The notes below the pieces were generated by a model. It did not search any database and had not been told where the DNA came from. It was given only the letters and a program-made list of their open reading frames with translations. The translations under genes and the position numbers were made by a program. From Cytobacillus solani (lineage in GTDB: Bacteria; Bacillota; Bacilli; Bacillales; Cytobacillaceae), in contig NZ_LJIX01000003.1 of the NCBI RefSeq assembly GCF_001420595.1, positions 233,758-297,757 of the forward strand: a DNA stretch of 64,000 nt. Reading direction: 5' to 3'. This document shows, piece after piece, positions 1-8,236 of this stretch (position 1 is its first letter; every line of letters starts with the position of its first letter).

Positions 1-157
1 CTTCATTTTTTTCTTTCTTATCCGCTTCTGCTGCAGCTGTTTCTTTAGAACCTTCTGATTCCTTCTCCTTAGATGCTTGCTTATCTCCACTACACCCGGC
101 TAAAACGAATGCAGCTACTAGCATAGCAATGAGCAAGGTAACTAGTTTTTTTGGCAT
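1..157 (-). CDS. Lipoprotein, N-terminal fragment (cut by window edge)
   Basis: The reverse strand starts at an ATG at 155-157, behind a GGAGG at 171-175. The encoded start is MPKKLVTLLIAMLVAAFVLA followed by GCSGDK. This is a short positive n-region, a hydrophobic stretch and a clear lipobox (L-A-G-C), so the mature protein would be lipid-anchored at its Cys outside the membrane. After the Cys comes a Lys/Glu/Ala/Ser-rich, charged linker, typical of Bacillus binding-protein lipoproteins. The rest lies outside the window, so substrate and family cannot be named. Confidence 0.75.
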   Translation of the reverse strand, partial: MPKKLVTLLIAMLVAAFVLAGCSGDKQASKEKESEGSKETAAAEADKKEKNE

Positions 158-482
158 AAATCTAAACAACCTCCAAATAAAAATTATTCTCTAATCCTAC
201 TATAATATGGTAATTGAACAAGGGTAAAAAGGTCTAATAGTGGCAAAATATACCTAATGTTACGGGATGAGAAATTTGATCAATTTGTACTAAAAAATGG
301 TAGTTTAACATAGTGATTTTAGTCATGCAGATAATTGAAGTGAGAAAAGACTTATATGATTATATGACATTAGATGGGAATTTTTACTATTTTCTTGAAC
401 TTCTATGCAATCCTTAAGAAATAATATATATTATGATTATTTTGTATGACAATTTACGCTAAATCATTCTAAATAACGATAA
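158..482. other. Gene-free AT-rich stretch
   Basis: No open reading frame with a ribosome-binding site is visible. The left end must hold the promoter of the minus-strand lipoprotein gene; an AT-rich TATTAT-like box lies around 200-208 on that strand. Nothing else was recognised. Confidence 0.4.
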
Positions 483-898
483 GGATATCCAACCAATGAA
501 AAAGCAAACTTTAAAGGTATTTATAATCAAACTGTGCAGGTACTTGGCCGACCGATGGAAATTGAAACAAATATGCAAAGCCGCGAAGTTTCTATTGTTC
601 TGCCTTTAAAAGACAGCTTGCCTACGGATGCCAAGGAACGAGAAAAAATCCTTGATAATCTTGCCATCTTTAATATAGCGATGGTACAAAGGAAGTTTTA
701 CGAGGAAAAGTAATTCTATATAAGAACAATGGTGAATTAGTTGTATGGGAAAAAATCAACAAAACAAAAAAACTCCCGCGTATTTTGAAAAAGGGAGAAA
801 AATACCGAGTGTATCGTTATGTACCCGGTATGTATGATCTAGGTAATGGGAAATACGTAGTTCAAAACGAACAAATCCTATTTCAATCTTTGAAATAG
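483..898 (+). pseudogene. Decayed gene, start lost and frameshifted
   Basis: A reading frame with no start codon runs from 483 to a stop at 711-713 (includes ...GIYNQTVQVLGRPMEIE...). A second frame, offset by one base, continues to a stop at 896-898 and includes KGEKYRVYRYVPGMYDLGNG. Both halves have normal codon use for this genome and join around 695-712, so this looks like one former gene of about 140 codons with a single frameshift and a missing 5' end. The second half loosely resembles small SH3-like or cell-wall-binding repeats of Bacillus surface proteins. That is only an impression; the family is not identified. Confidence 0.55.
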
Positions 899-923
899 AC
901 CGGAAATTGGCAGGGAATAATAT

Positions 924-967
924 TAAAACAACCAGCTGCTGTTTTTTTACAGTAACTGGTTGTTTTT
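924..967. terminator. Rho-independent terminator, bidirectional
   Basis: The arm AAAACAACCAG (925-935) pairs with CTGGTTGTTTT (956-966), with A/T runs on both sides. It lies between the decayed gene (+) and the esterase gene (-), both of which end towards it. Confidence 0.75.
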
Positions 968-1009
968 CTACTTTATTCTAGAATGGCTGATTCCCTTTCC
1001 ATTTGCATC

Positions 1010-2299
1010 CTATTGCTGATTCTCTGCTGGGACACGGTTTCTGTCTCTCTGTCCCGCAAGTGGATGAAGTGCATTCGTGTTATTGATATAAATAAACGCA
1101 TCGTATCGTTCGGACATTTTTGAGGGTACGTAATTTCCTAAATGCTCGTCTAGAGGGTTGTATACGACGCCGATGGCACGATGTCGGATGGGATGATTGA
1201 ATACATGCCTATTTTCATTATTAAATAGTAATATTTTATTTTTAGTATTGGCCCTGTGCATAAGGTCTTCCCAGCTGTCAGCTTGGGCTGGAGGGGTGAT
1301 CATTTGTTTGAAGTTATTGCCCCATTTGTCAGCAGCTATGACTGAACCGCGATGTGTACCAAATCCAATAATAAAGAGATTTTCTTCTTCTTCTTGTTCC
1401 CTCAATAATTGTCCGACGTTCACGATTCCCTCATCTGCCATGTCTGTTGCTCTAGCATCGCCAACATGGGTGTTATGCTCCCAGATAATTCCCTTTGCCT
1501 GATTCCCGAAGAACATCATAATTCTGTTCAATGTTTCAACCATATGGCGGTCGCGGATATTCCATGATTCATTATCGTTTGTTATCATTGTCCGATAGTA
1601 ATTTTCTGCATTTGCCGTAATAAGTGCATTGACCTCAAGGTTTAATCCACTTTCTTCATTATCCAAATAGATATTCCTTTTTAAAGATATATCTGTTAAC
1701 AGTTTTATGACTTCATCATGACAGTCAGCTGAATAGAAAGCTGCAGATATACCATATTTTTCGGGTTGACGATTGAATGGCTCAAAGCAGGCAATTGTTT
1801 TTCTTGCTGCCACAATATCAGGTGAGTTTGTTTCTTCTAAATAGTTCACTATTTCATCTAATGACTCCCAAAGGCTGTAGACATCAATCCCGTAAAACCC
1901 AACTTTTCTCTCAAGAGGCTGTCTTTGATTATAGGCTTTTACCCATTCTATAAATTCAACCATTTCCTCGTTGGCCCACATCCAGGTTGGCCAGCGGTTA
2001 AATGCCTGTAATACATCTCGGGCATGGTTGCTTTTCAGATCCCAGCCTTTAATATATTCATTGACTTTCTGACAAACCGGCCAATCACCTTCAACTGCTA
2101 AAAAGGTAAAACCTTTTTCCAGAATTAGTCTTTTTGAAAGTTCTGCTCGAATGTTATAAAATTCTGAGGTCCCATGTGAGGATTCACCAAGTAAAACAAA
2201 CTTCTCGTTATTCATTCCTTTTATTAGTACATCTAGATCCCGAAGATCATTGAGTGGGTGTGCAAAGCTTTGAATAGCTTGAATGAACTTTTTCTCCAA
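1010..2299 (-). CDS. Erythromycin esterase family protein
   Basis: This 429-residue protein has the layout of the erythromycin esterase family (Pfam PF05139). It has no signal peptide, so it is probably cytosolic. Family motifs are visible: GESSHGTSEFY around residues 38-48, VEGDWP near 68, WEHNTHVGDARATDM near 270 and GFGTHRGSV near 310; the conserved His and Glu residues sit in these blocks. Characterised members (Ere enzymes) open the lactone ring of 14-membered macrolides. However, many Bacillus members of this family are chromosomal and do not confer macrolide resistance, so the substrate is inferred only loosely. It is a monocistronic gene facing the preceding terminator. Confidence 0.85.
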   Translation of the reverse strand: MEKKFIQAIQSFAHPLNDLRDLDVLIKGMNNEKFVLLGESSHGTSEFYNIRAELSKRLILEKGFTFLAVEGDWPVCQKVNEYIKGWDLKSNHARDVLQAFNRWPTWMWANEEMVEFIEWVKAYNQRQPLERKVGFYGIDVYSLWESLDEIVNYLEETNSPDIVAARKTIACFEPFNRQPEKYGISAAFYSADCHDEVIKLLTDISLKRNIYLDNEESGLNLEVNALITANAENYYRTMITNDNESWNIRDRHMVETLNRIMMFFGNQAKGIIWEHNTHVGDARATDMADEGIVNVGQLLREQEEEENLFIIGFGTHRGSVIAADKWGNNFKQMITPPAQADSWEDLMHRANTKNKILLFNNENRHVFNHPIRHRAIGVVYNPLDEHLGNYVPSKMSERYDAFIYINNTNALHPLAGQRDRNRVPAENQQ

Positions 2300-2399
2300 T
2301 TCTATCCCTCAATATCGTTTGCTTATTAATCTAAAGATTAAGGGATATTGTTTCCAGGTTCTTGTGTTCTCATACACTTTCTGATTAATGAAATCATTA

Positions 2400-2420
2400 G
2401 GGGACAGGTACCCTGTCCCC
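2400..2420. repeat. GGGGACAGG/CCTGTCCCC palindrome
   Basis: A perfect 9-bp inverted repeat (2400-2408 and 2412-2420) with a TAC loop. No T-run follows. The same core (GGGACAG or CTGTCCC) recurs in hairpins at 8060-8083, 12407-12419 and 62627-62648, so it may be a dispersed intergenic element rather than a simple terminator. Confidence 0.55.
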
Positions 2421-2499
2421 AACTTTAAAGCGAATATACAGTATAAATTTACTTGTCTTTGTTGACTAGAAAATAAAAAATAGAATTTTTATCTCCCGA

Positions 2500-2718
2500 T
2501 TATCTTTTCTTCTTTTTTGTGTTGTCTATAGTAGGTTTGTTTTTACTGACTGTTTCTAGAAGAACTTGTACATGGTAGTTTCTCTCATCTGAACTAGTAA
2601 CGCTTGAAACCTTCCCCTTACGTCCTTTAATGGTTAGGTTTTCACCAACAGATGGGACATTATTGAGCAATTGGCTTAATAAAAGATTTTTGTTTTCAAA
2701 AAAATTTACTGTAAACAT
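2500..2718 (-). CDS. Small protein of unknown function
   Basis: A 72-residue protein (MFTVNFFENKNLLLSQLLNN...) preceded on the reverse strand by a good ribosome-binding site, GGGGAG. The middle (VGENLTIKGRKGKVSSV) looks like a small beta-strand, KOW/SH3-like segment. The C-terminus is a basic tail ending TKKKKR, which would suit nucleic-acid contact. There is no signal peptide or membrane segment. Conserved short proteins with this beginning occur in other Bacillus species as far as I recall, but I know no function. It stands alone. Confidence 0.6.
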   Translation of the reverse strand: MFTVNFFENKNLLLSQLLNNVPSVGENLTIKGRKGKVSSVTSSDERNYHVQVLLETVSKNKPTIDNTKKKKR

Positions 2719-3204
2719 TTTCGTCTCCCCTATTTCATATAAAATGTGATACTCTACTCTCTAAAAAATATGTGATGAACGATAGATAAAGACCAAAATT
2801 ATATATAGAAAATTTTTTCTTAAACTTTCTACTATTTATAAAAAGAAGGGTCTAAAGATCTAGTTCTTTAGGATTGTTTGTAGGGGTAAAAACAATGCTG
2901 TAAGTATGTTGTGGGTACAAATAAATTGAAATCTATAAAAATCTTAGCTTACAAAAATAGTTCGATTTACTAAGGTTTACATAGTGTTTATGTGAACGAA
3001 GATCCTTTAAAACTTTACTAATATGAGTAATTAGTATGATTTTCAGAAAAAGAAAAATTCATAGCCTTAATCAATTGTAAAAATCATGCAATTATACCCA
3101 TTTTATTGTAATAATAGTATGATAAAATCATAAATGGGTAATTTTGGTATAGGATTTTTGTTTTAATTTATTTATGTATGAGAGATTGGGAGGAAAATTT
3201 TATA
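2719..3204. other. Long AT-rich leader region with inverted repeat
   Basis: No gene is seen over about 480 bases. An inverted repeat with arms near 3096-3104 (ACCCATTT core) and 3132-3141 (AAATGGGT core) lies about 60-100 bases before the next start and could be an operator or an mRNA structure. Promoters of the two flanking divergent genes must lie here, but no convincing -35/-10 pair was picked out. Confidence 0.35.
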
Positions 3205-4068
3205 ATGAAACGATTGGTATTAATGTTGTTTGTACTATGCATGATGTTTAGTACAACAGTGGCAGCAGAAGAAGATTATAATTGGATTGAGGGGGGACAA
3301 CCCGTTGATCTTGGTGGAATTGCCACAGTTGATCTTGACCCAGAATTCATCTTTCTTGATGCAGAAAATACGAAGAAAATGAGTATGGATTACGGGGATC
3401 CAGTTTCAGGTCTTGAAGTGGGCAGCATCTTTCCAACAGATGAGAATGCAACATGGGCAGTCTTTTTTGACTATGAGGAGTCTGGTCACATTAAAGATGC
3501 TGAAAAAGAGAAAATAGATGCAAAAGCACTATTAAAGAGTTATAAGGAAGGTACTGAAGAAGCAAATAAGGAACGCCAGCCAGGCGACCGTTTTTATGTA
3601 ACGGGCTGGGATATTAAGCCTTTCTATGAGGAAAAAACGCATAATCTGACTTGGTCAATGTTACTTGAAGACGAAAACAAGGAAACATTTTTAAATTATA
3701 ATACAAGAATCCTAACAAGAGAGGGAAACATCTCAGTTATTCTTGTAACTGATCCACAAAACAGAGAAGCGGATAAAAAGCTGCTTGATGAAAAAATACT
3801 TTCAAAGTTCAAAGTGAATGATGGAAAAAAATATGAAGATTTTGATAAGTCTACTGATAAAGTAGCAGATTACGGTTTAACTGGACTGATTCTAGGTGGT
3901 GCAGGTCTAGCTGTAGCTAAAAAGGCAGGGATCCTAGCTGTTATTCTTGCATTTGGGAAAAAATTTGGCATAATTGCGGTAGCTGGAATTGCAGCTTTAT
4001 TTGGTTTCATTCGAAAAAAGAAAAGGAATAACCAATCAACTGGTTCAGATGATTCCTTAAATCAATAA
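3205..4068 (+). CDS. DUF2167 family membrane-anchored protein
   Basis: The protein (287 residues from the chosen start) matches the DUF2167 family in block order: a signal peptide (MKRLVLMLFVLCMMFSTTVA, cleavage near AAEE), a DLGGIATVDL block, a FPTDENATWAVFFDYEESGH block, LLKSYKEGTEEANKER, then TREGNISVILVTDP. A hydrophobic segment of about 45 residues near the C-terminus is followed by a basic stop-transfer (IRKKKR). The main domain should be outside the cell, tethered at its C-terminus. ATG 3205 is chosen over ATG 3178 because a GGGAGG lies just upstream of 3205 and the signal peptide starts there. The family has no established function. It is a single-gene unit with its own terminator. 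Confidence 0.85.
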   Translation: MKRLVLMLFVLCMMFSTTVAAEEDYNWIEGGQPVDLGGIATVDLDPEFIFLDAENTKKMSMDYGDPVSGLEVGSIFPTDENATWAVFFDYEESGHIKDAEKEKIDAKALLKSYKEGTEEANKERQPGDRFYVTGWDIKPFYEEKTHNLTWSMLLEDENKETFLNYNTRILTREGNISVILVTDPQNREADKKLLDEKILSKFKVNDGKKYEDFDKSTDKVADYGLTGLILGGAGLAVAKKAGILAVILAFGKKFGIIAVAGIAALFGFIRKKKRNNQSTGSDDSLNQ

Positions 4069-4098
4069 ATAATCTAGAATTAAAATAGTTTTATCGGA

Positions 4099-4136
4099 AA
4101 AACCTCTTAGGCTTCTATTCACCTAAGAGGTTTTTT
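4099..4136 (+). terminator. Rho-independent terminator
   Basis: AAAACCTCTTAGG (4099-4111) pairs with CCTAAGAGG (4122-4130) and is followed by six T. It ends the DUF2167 transcript. Confidence 0.85.
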
Positions 4137-4210
4137 CTGCTTTTGGCATTAATGGTGCTGCGTTATAACCGCTAAAAAATGGCTGATACAAATTTCGTGT
4201 TATCTGACTG

Positions 4211-4240
4211 TTGACAATTATTAGATAAAAATGGTAATCT
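4211..4240 (+). promoter_or_regulatory. SigA-type promoter of the bmrCD leader
   Basis: TTGACA (4211-4216), an 18-base spacer, then TAATCT (4235-4240) with the extended -10 TGG just before it. The predicted start near 4247 gives a leader of about 335 bases before bmrC, containing a short coding region and a terminator. Confidence 0.65.
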
Positions 4241-4280
4241 TCAAGAACACTAAATAATTTTTACAAAGGAGGAATGGACA

Positions 4281-4349
4281 ATGCGAGATCTTAGAACACG
4301 CTTCATAGTTATTAATTTCATACATTGTCCTTGCCTCTTTTCTGTATAA
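4281..4349 (+). CDS. Putative regulatory leader peptide upstream of bmrCD
   Basis: A 22-codon open frame encodes MRDLRTRFIVINFIHCPCLF then SV and a stop. A strong AAAGGAGG (4266-4273) lies 7 bases before the ATG. Its position, just after the promoter and before two hairpins, is that of a translated attenuator leader. B. subtilis bmrCD is known to be controlled by ribosome-mediated attenuation through a leader peptide (BmrB). This peptide is not an obvious sequence copy of BmrB; the analogy rests on architecture. A ribosome stalled here by an inhibitor would be expected to change the fold downstream. Confidence 0.65.
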   Translation: MRDLRTRFIVINFIHCPCLFSV

Positions 4350-4372
4350 GTGCGAATTCCATTATACGATAA

Positions 4373-4400
4373 AAAGGTATAGGTACACTCCTATGCCTTT
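4373..4400 (+). promoter_or_regulatory. Attenuator hairpin before the terminator
   Basis: Arms AAAGGTATAGG (4373-4383) and CCTATGCCTTT (4390-4400) form an 11-bp stem with one G-T pair and a six-base loop. It lies between the leader peptide stop and the intrinsic terminator, where a pause or competing structure is expected. The exact switch pairing could not be resolved by eye. Confidence 0.6.
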
Positions 4401-4405
4401 TCTAG

Positions 4406-4439
4406 AGATGCATGCTCTTTCTAGGGTATGCATCTTTTT
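4406..4439 (+). terminator. Intrinsic terminator in the bmrCD leader
   Basis: AGATGCAT (4406-4413) pairs with ATGCATCT (4428-4435); the stem extends by two more pairs and is followed by a T-run (4435-4439). It lies about 140 bases before the bmrC start, so it would stop transcription unless prevented. Confidence 0.8.
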
Positions 4440-4484
4440 GTTGATGGAATTTTTTAGTGGAATAATGAAAAGGAGTCGAGGACG

Positions 4485-4541
4485 ATGTGGAACAGAGTAA
4501 GATGTTTGATTTTTAATAGTGAGTTGCTGGATAGCGGGTAG
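4485..4541 (+). CDS. Possible second short leader ORF
   Basis: An 18-codon frame (MWNRVRCLIFNSELLDSG) follows AAGGAG at 4470-4475 and ends 40 bases before bmrC. It could be a second translated upstream frame, or chance. No similarity is recognised. Confidence 0.3.
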   Translation: MWNRVRCLIFNSELLDSG

Positions 4542-4581
4542 CGGTTGTACAACAGCTCAAGAAGGGAAGAGGGTATGATAC

Positions 4582-6324
4582 ATGTTTGATGTTTTAGGGA
4601 AGCTAGGCTGGTTTTTTAGACAGTATTGGAAGCAGTATACTATTGCGATTATCTTATTATTGATTGCCACTCTGTTAGAAGTGGTTCCGCCATACTTACT
4701 TGGATCCATTATCGACATAATAACAGCTGGAGAAATGACAAAAGCGGTATTAGGTCAATATATATTAATTTTCGCTGCAATTATTGTCTTTGGCTATTTT
4801 TTGAATTTCTTTTGGCAATATCGATTATTTGAAGGTGCGCTTAATCTTGAAAAATTAATGCGCCGTAAATTAATGCGGCAATTTTTGAAAATGACGCCGA
4901 CTTTTTATGAGAAAAATCGGACCGGTGACTTAATGGCACGTGCGACCAATGATTTGAATGCCGTCTCTTTAACAGCGGGATTCGGAATCATGACATTAAT
5001 GGATTCTACGTTATTTTTAGGTTCGATTATATTTGCGATGGGCTTTATGATTTCATGGAAATTAACGTTTTTTGCGATGCTGCCTGTACCGATCATGGCT
5101 GTGCTAATTCAGTATTTAGGGAAGCTTGTACATGAACGATATATGAAGGCGCAGGATGCATTTGGTGAACTGAATGATAGTGTCCTAGAGTCTGTTGCTG
5201 GCGTGCGCGTGATTCGTGCATATGTCCAAGAGAATAAAGATGAAAAGAACTTTGCAGATATGAGTGAGGAAGTATACAGGAAGAATATGCATACAGCGAA
5301 AATTAATGCGTTATTTGGTCCGATAACCAAAATCGGAACAGGCATTAGCTTTGTTGTAGCGCTTGGTTATGGTGCATTTCTCGTGTCAAATGGGGAAATG
5401 ACTGTCGGCCAGCTTGTAACTTTTAATGTCTATTTAGGGCTAGCTGTATGGCCGATTTTTGCCATTGGAGAGTTAATTAATGTTATGCAGCAGGGGAATG
5501 CTTCACTAGACCGTGTGCAGGAAACACTTAATTATAAAGCAGATGTACAAAACACGAATGACCCTGTTGCAATAAAGTCACCGAGTACGATTGGGTTTGA
5601 TGACTTGATGTTTCAATACCCGACGAGCCAGGTGAAGAACTTACAGCAAATCTCCTTATCATTGAAAAAGGGTGAAACACTTGGGATTGTAGGAAAAACG
5701 GGTGCAGGAAAAACAACCTTTCTAAGACAGCTGCTGCGTGAGTATCCAATTGATGAAGGGAAATTAAATATTGGCGGTATCGATATAGCATCCCAAACAA
5801 AGGAGCAGATTCTTGATTGGATTGGTTATGTTCCGCAAGATCATGTGCTGTTCTCACGTACGATACGAGAAAATATTTTATTTGGAAAAGATGATGCAAC
5901 GGAAACTGATTTGAAGAAAGCCATTCATCTTGCCTATTTTGAAAAGGATTTGGAAAATTTACCGATGGGGCTTGAAACACTTGTCGGTGAAAAGGGTGTC
6001 TCCTTATCGGGGGGACAGAAGCAGCGGGTGTCGATTGCTCGTGCACTCATCAAAGATCCTGAAATATTAATCCTAGATGATTCGCTATCAGCAGTTGATG
6101 CAAAGACGGAAACGAGGATTATCCAAAACATACAGAATGAACGAAGTGGGAAGACGACAATTATTACCACCCACCGTTTATCTGGTGTGCAGCATGCAGA
6201 CAAAATTATCGTACTCGATGAGGGACAGATTATAGAACAAGGAACGCATGAAGAGCTGCTCAGACAAAATGGCTGGTATAAGGAACAATTTGACCGTCAA
6301 CAGCTAGAAGGAGGCGTGTCATGA
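4582..6324 (+). CDS. bmrC: Heterodimeric ABC multidrug exporter subunit, BmrC type
   Basis: A 580-residue ABC exporter half: six membrane helices in the first 310 residues, then an ATPase domain. The sequence closely follows B. subtilis BmrC (YheI): the start MFDVLGKLGWFF, the FYEKNRTGDLMARATNDL block and GYVPQDHVLFSRT. Walker A is GKTGAGKTT, signature LSGGQ, Walker B ILILDDSLSAVD. The residue after Walker B is Asp instead of the catalytic Glu, so this subunit contributes the degenerate ATP site, as in BmrC. It overlaps the next gene by ATGA, which implies translational coupling. Expression is probably set by the leader attenuator. Known BmrCD exports several antibiotics and dyes; this substrate range is inferred. 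Confidence 0.9.
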   Translation: MFDVLGKLGWFFRQYWKQYTIAIILLLIATLLEVVPPYLLGSIIDIITAGEMTKAVLGQYILIFAAIIVFGYFLNFFWQYRLFEGALNLEKLMRRKLMRQFLKMTPTFYEKNRTGDLMARATNDLNAVSLTAGFGIMTLMDSTLFLGSIIFAMGFMISWKLTFFAMLPVPIMAVLIQYLGKLVHERYMKAQDAFGELNDSVLESVAGVRVIRAYVQENKDEKNFADMSEEVYRKNMHTAKINALFGPITKIGTGISFVVALGYGAFLVSNGEMTVGQLVTFNVYLGLAVWPIFAIGELINVMQQGNASLDRVQETLNYKADVQNTNDPVAIKSPSTIGFDDLMFQYPTSQVKNLQQISLSLKKGETLGIVGKTGAGKTTFLRQLLREYPIDEGKLNIGGIDIASQTKEQILDWIGYVPQDHVLFSRTIRENILFGKDDATETDLKKAIHLAYFEKDLENLPMGLETLVGEKGVSLSGGQKQRVSIARALIKDPEILILDDSLSAVDAKTETRIIQNIQNERSGKTTIITTHRLSGVQHADKIIVLDEGQIIEQGTHEELLRQNGWYKEQFDRQQLEGGVS

Positions 6325-8057
6325 GTACGAGTAAACGATTAACGAAGTATGCTATGTACTATAAGGGACCCATTTTTCTTGGGTTATTTTTCTTAACGGT
6401 TGCTGTTTTTACCGAGCTTGCAGGTCCTTTTATTGCTAAATATATTATTGATGAACATATGACTATTGGGAAAATTGAAATGGAGCCAATTGCCTGGCTG
6501 CTTTGTTTATATTTAATCTTAGCTATTGCAACAGCGGTTTTGCGTTATTTTATGTATATTTATTTACAAATCGGTGCTAATCGGGTAGTACAAAAGCTTC
6601 GCAAGGATGTATTTGGGCATATTCAAACATTACCTATTCAATATTTTGACCATCTGCCAGCTGGAAAAATTGTTGCACGTATCACAAACGATACAGAAGC
6701 AGTAAGGAATTTATATGTGCAGGTGCTTTCTAACTTTGCAACAAGCTTCATTTCTATTGCAGGTGTATATATCGCACTGTTTATTTTAAATTGGAAAATG
6801 GCAATGATCGCCTTGGTCATGATTCCGATTGTATATCTATGGATGATTTTGTATCGAAAATTTGCATCGCAATATAATGAAGTGATTCGTACAAAAATTG
6901 CCGATATTAATGCAATGATTAATGAATCCATTCAAGGGATGACAATCATTCAAGCCTTTCGCCGTGAAAAGCAAATGACGAATGAATTCGATGAGATGAA
7001 TGAGGAACATTATGCTTATGGGAGAAAACTATTGTTCTTGGATTCGGCCACCTCATTTAACCTTGTAAATACATTACGACTTATTATGTTTACAATATTT
7101 ATCATCTATTTCGGGACGCAATCGTTAACGGCCGTTGAGTTGGTGTCTGCTGGAACGCTTTACGCATTCGTTGATTATTTAACAAAATTATTTAATCCGA
7201 TTACGAATGTGGTTAATCAGTTCTCACAGCTTGAACGCTCACTCGTTGCTGGAAAGCGTGTATTTGAAGTATTAGATATAACTGGAGAAAAGGTTTCACA
7301 AGAAACAATGCCAAGATATGCAGGAAATGTTGTGTTTGAAGATGTTTCATTTGCCTATAAAGACGAAGAATATGTTTTAAAGCATTTATCTTTTGAAGCG
7401 AAGCGCGGGGAAACAGTCGCACTTGTTGGTCATACAGGGTCTGGAAAAAGTTCGATTATGAACCTGCTATTTCGCTTCTATGATCCATCGAAAGGAAAAA
7501 TTTATATTGATGGTGCAGATGTAACGGCTATGCCAAGACAAACGATACGCCAGCATATGGGGATTGTTTTACAGGATCCATATCTATTTACAGGTACGAT
7601 TGCCTCGAATGTAAGTTTGAATGATCCGAGAATTACACGGGAAAAGGTCGAAGAGGCATTGAAAGCAGTAGGAGCGGAACGAGTGCTTGGCCATCTTGAA
7701 AAAGGCATTGACGAACCTGTTATTGAAAAAGGCAGCACGCTATCATCCGGTCAGCGTCAGCTTATTTCATTTGCACGCGCGCTTGCCTTCGACCCGGCAA
7801 TATTAATATTGGATGAAGCTACATCCAATATCGACACAGAAACAGAGGAAATTATTCAGCATGCAATGGATGTGTTAAAGAAAGGCCGTACAACATTTAT
7901 CATTGCACACCGCCTCTCAACCATCAAAAATGCCGACCGCATTCTTGTATTAGACCGCGGCATTATTAAAGAACAAGGCACCCATGACGAGCTGCTCGCC
8001 CAAGGCGGCATCTATAATCAGATGTACCAGATGCAAGCAAAATCACTTCAGGTTTAG
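6321..8057 (+). CDS. bmrD: Heterodimeric ABC multidrug exporter subunit, BmrD type without extracellular domain
   Basis: A 578-residue ABC exporter half that pairs with the preceding BmrC. Family blocks match B. subtilis BmrD (YheH): ELAGPFIAKYIID, HIQTLPIQYFDHLPAGK, ARITNDTEA, MNESIQGMTIIQAFRR. Walker A is GHTGSGKSS, the signature is LSSGQ (altered from LSGGQ, as in the BmrD site) and Walker B ILILDEATSNID keeps the catalytic Glu. B. subtilis BmrD is 673 residues because of an extracellular domain between helices 1 and 2. Here only about 15 residues (DEHMTIGKIEMEP) join those helices, so that domain is absent. The gene starts inside the end of bmrC and is followed by a terminator. Confidence 0.88.
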   Translation: MSTSKRLTKYAMYYKGPIFLGLFFLTVAVFTELAGPFIAKYIIDEHMTIGKIEMEPIAWLLCLYLILAIATAVLRYFMYIYLQIGANRVVQKLRKDVFGHIQTLPIQYFDHLPAGKIVARITNDTEAVRNLYVQVLSNFATSFISIAGVYIALFILNWKMAMIALVMIPIVYLWMILYRKFASQYNEVIRTKIADINAMINESIQGMTIIQAFRREKQMTNEFDEMNEEHYAYGRKLLFLDSATSFNLVNTLRLIMFTIFIIYFGTQSLTAVELVSAGTLYAFVDYLTKLFNPITNVVNQFSQLERSLVAGKRVFEVLDITGEKVSQETMPRYAGNVVFEDVSFAYKDEEYVLKHLSFEAKRGETVALVGHTGSGKSSIMNLLFRFYDPSKGKIYIDGADVTAMPRQTIRQHMGIVLQDPYLFTGTIASNVSLNDPRITREKVEEALKAVGAERVLGHLEKGIDEPVIEKGSTLSSGQRQLISFARALAFDPAILILDEATSNIDTETEEIIQHAMDVLKKGRTTFIIAHRLSTIKNADRILVLDRGIIKEQGTHDELLAQGGIYNQMYQMQAKSLQV

Positions 8058-8059
8058 GA

Positions 8060-8088
8060 GAAGGGACAGTATTCTGTCCCTTCTTTTT
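8060..8088 (+). terminator. Rho-independent terminator of bmrCD
   Basis: GAAGGGACAG (8060-8069) pairs with CTGTCCCTTC (8074-8083) and is followed by a T-run. It carries the GGGACAG core also seen in three other hairpins of the window. Confidence 0.85.
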
Positions 8089-8177
8089 GTATTGAGACAA
8101 GTGGACCTGTCCGCATCTGTCCCGTCTGAGCAGATGGCACAAAGTACCTATATTCTTTTGAGGGATAATACTTTTAA

Positions 8178-8205
8178 TTAAAATAGTTTAGTGCTAAACT
8201 ATATT
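8178..8205 (+). promoter_or_regulatory. Promoter with MarR-type palindromic operator
   Basis: ATAGTTTAG (8183-8191) and CTAAACTAT (8194-8202) form a perfect 9-bp inverted repeat separated by TG. They fill the space between a weak -35 TTAAAA (8178-8183) and a -10 TATATT (8200-8205). The size and position fit a MarR-family operator, and a MarR gene lies second in this operon. Confidence 0.6.
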
Positions 8206-8236
8206 TGTAGATGATTTTTAAAAGGGGATGCTTTGG

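Noticed and set aside
1197-1502. Plus-strand open frame of 101 codons inside the esterase gene
   Set aside because: Opposite strand of a well-supported gene, no ribosome site, no recognisable domain.
5528-6046. Antisense open frame of 172 codons inside bmrC
   Set aside because: It lies opposite the highly conserved ATPase domain and has no ribosome site; a shadow frame.
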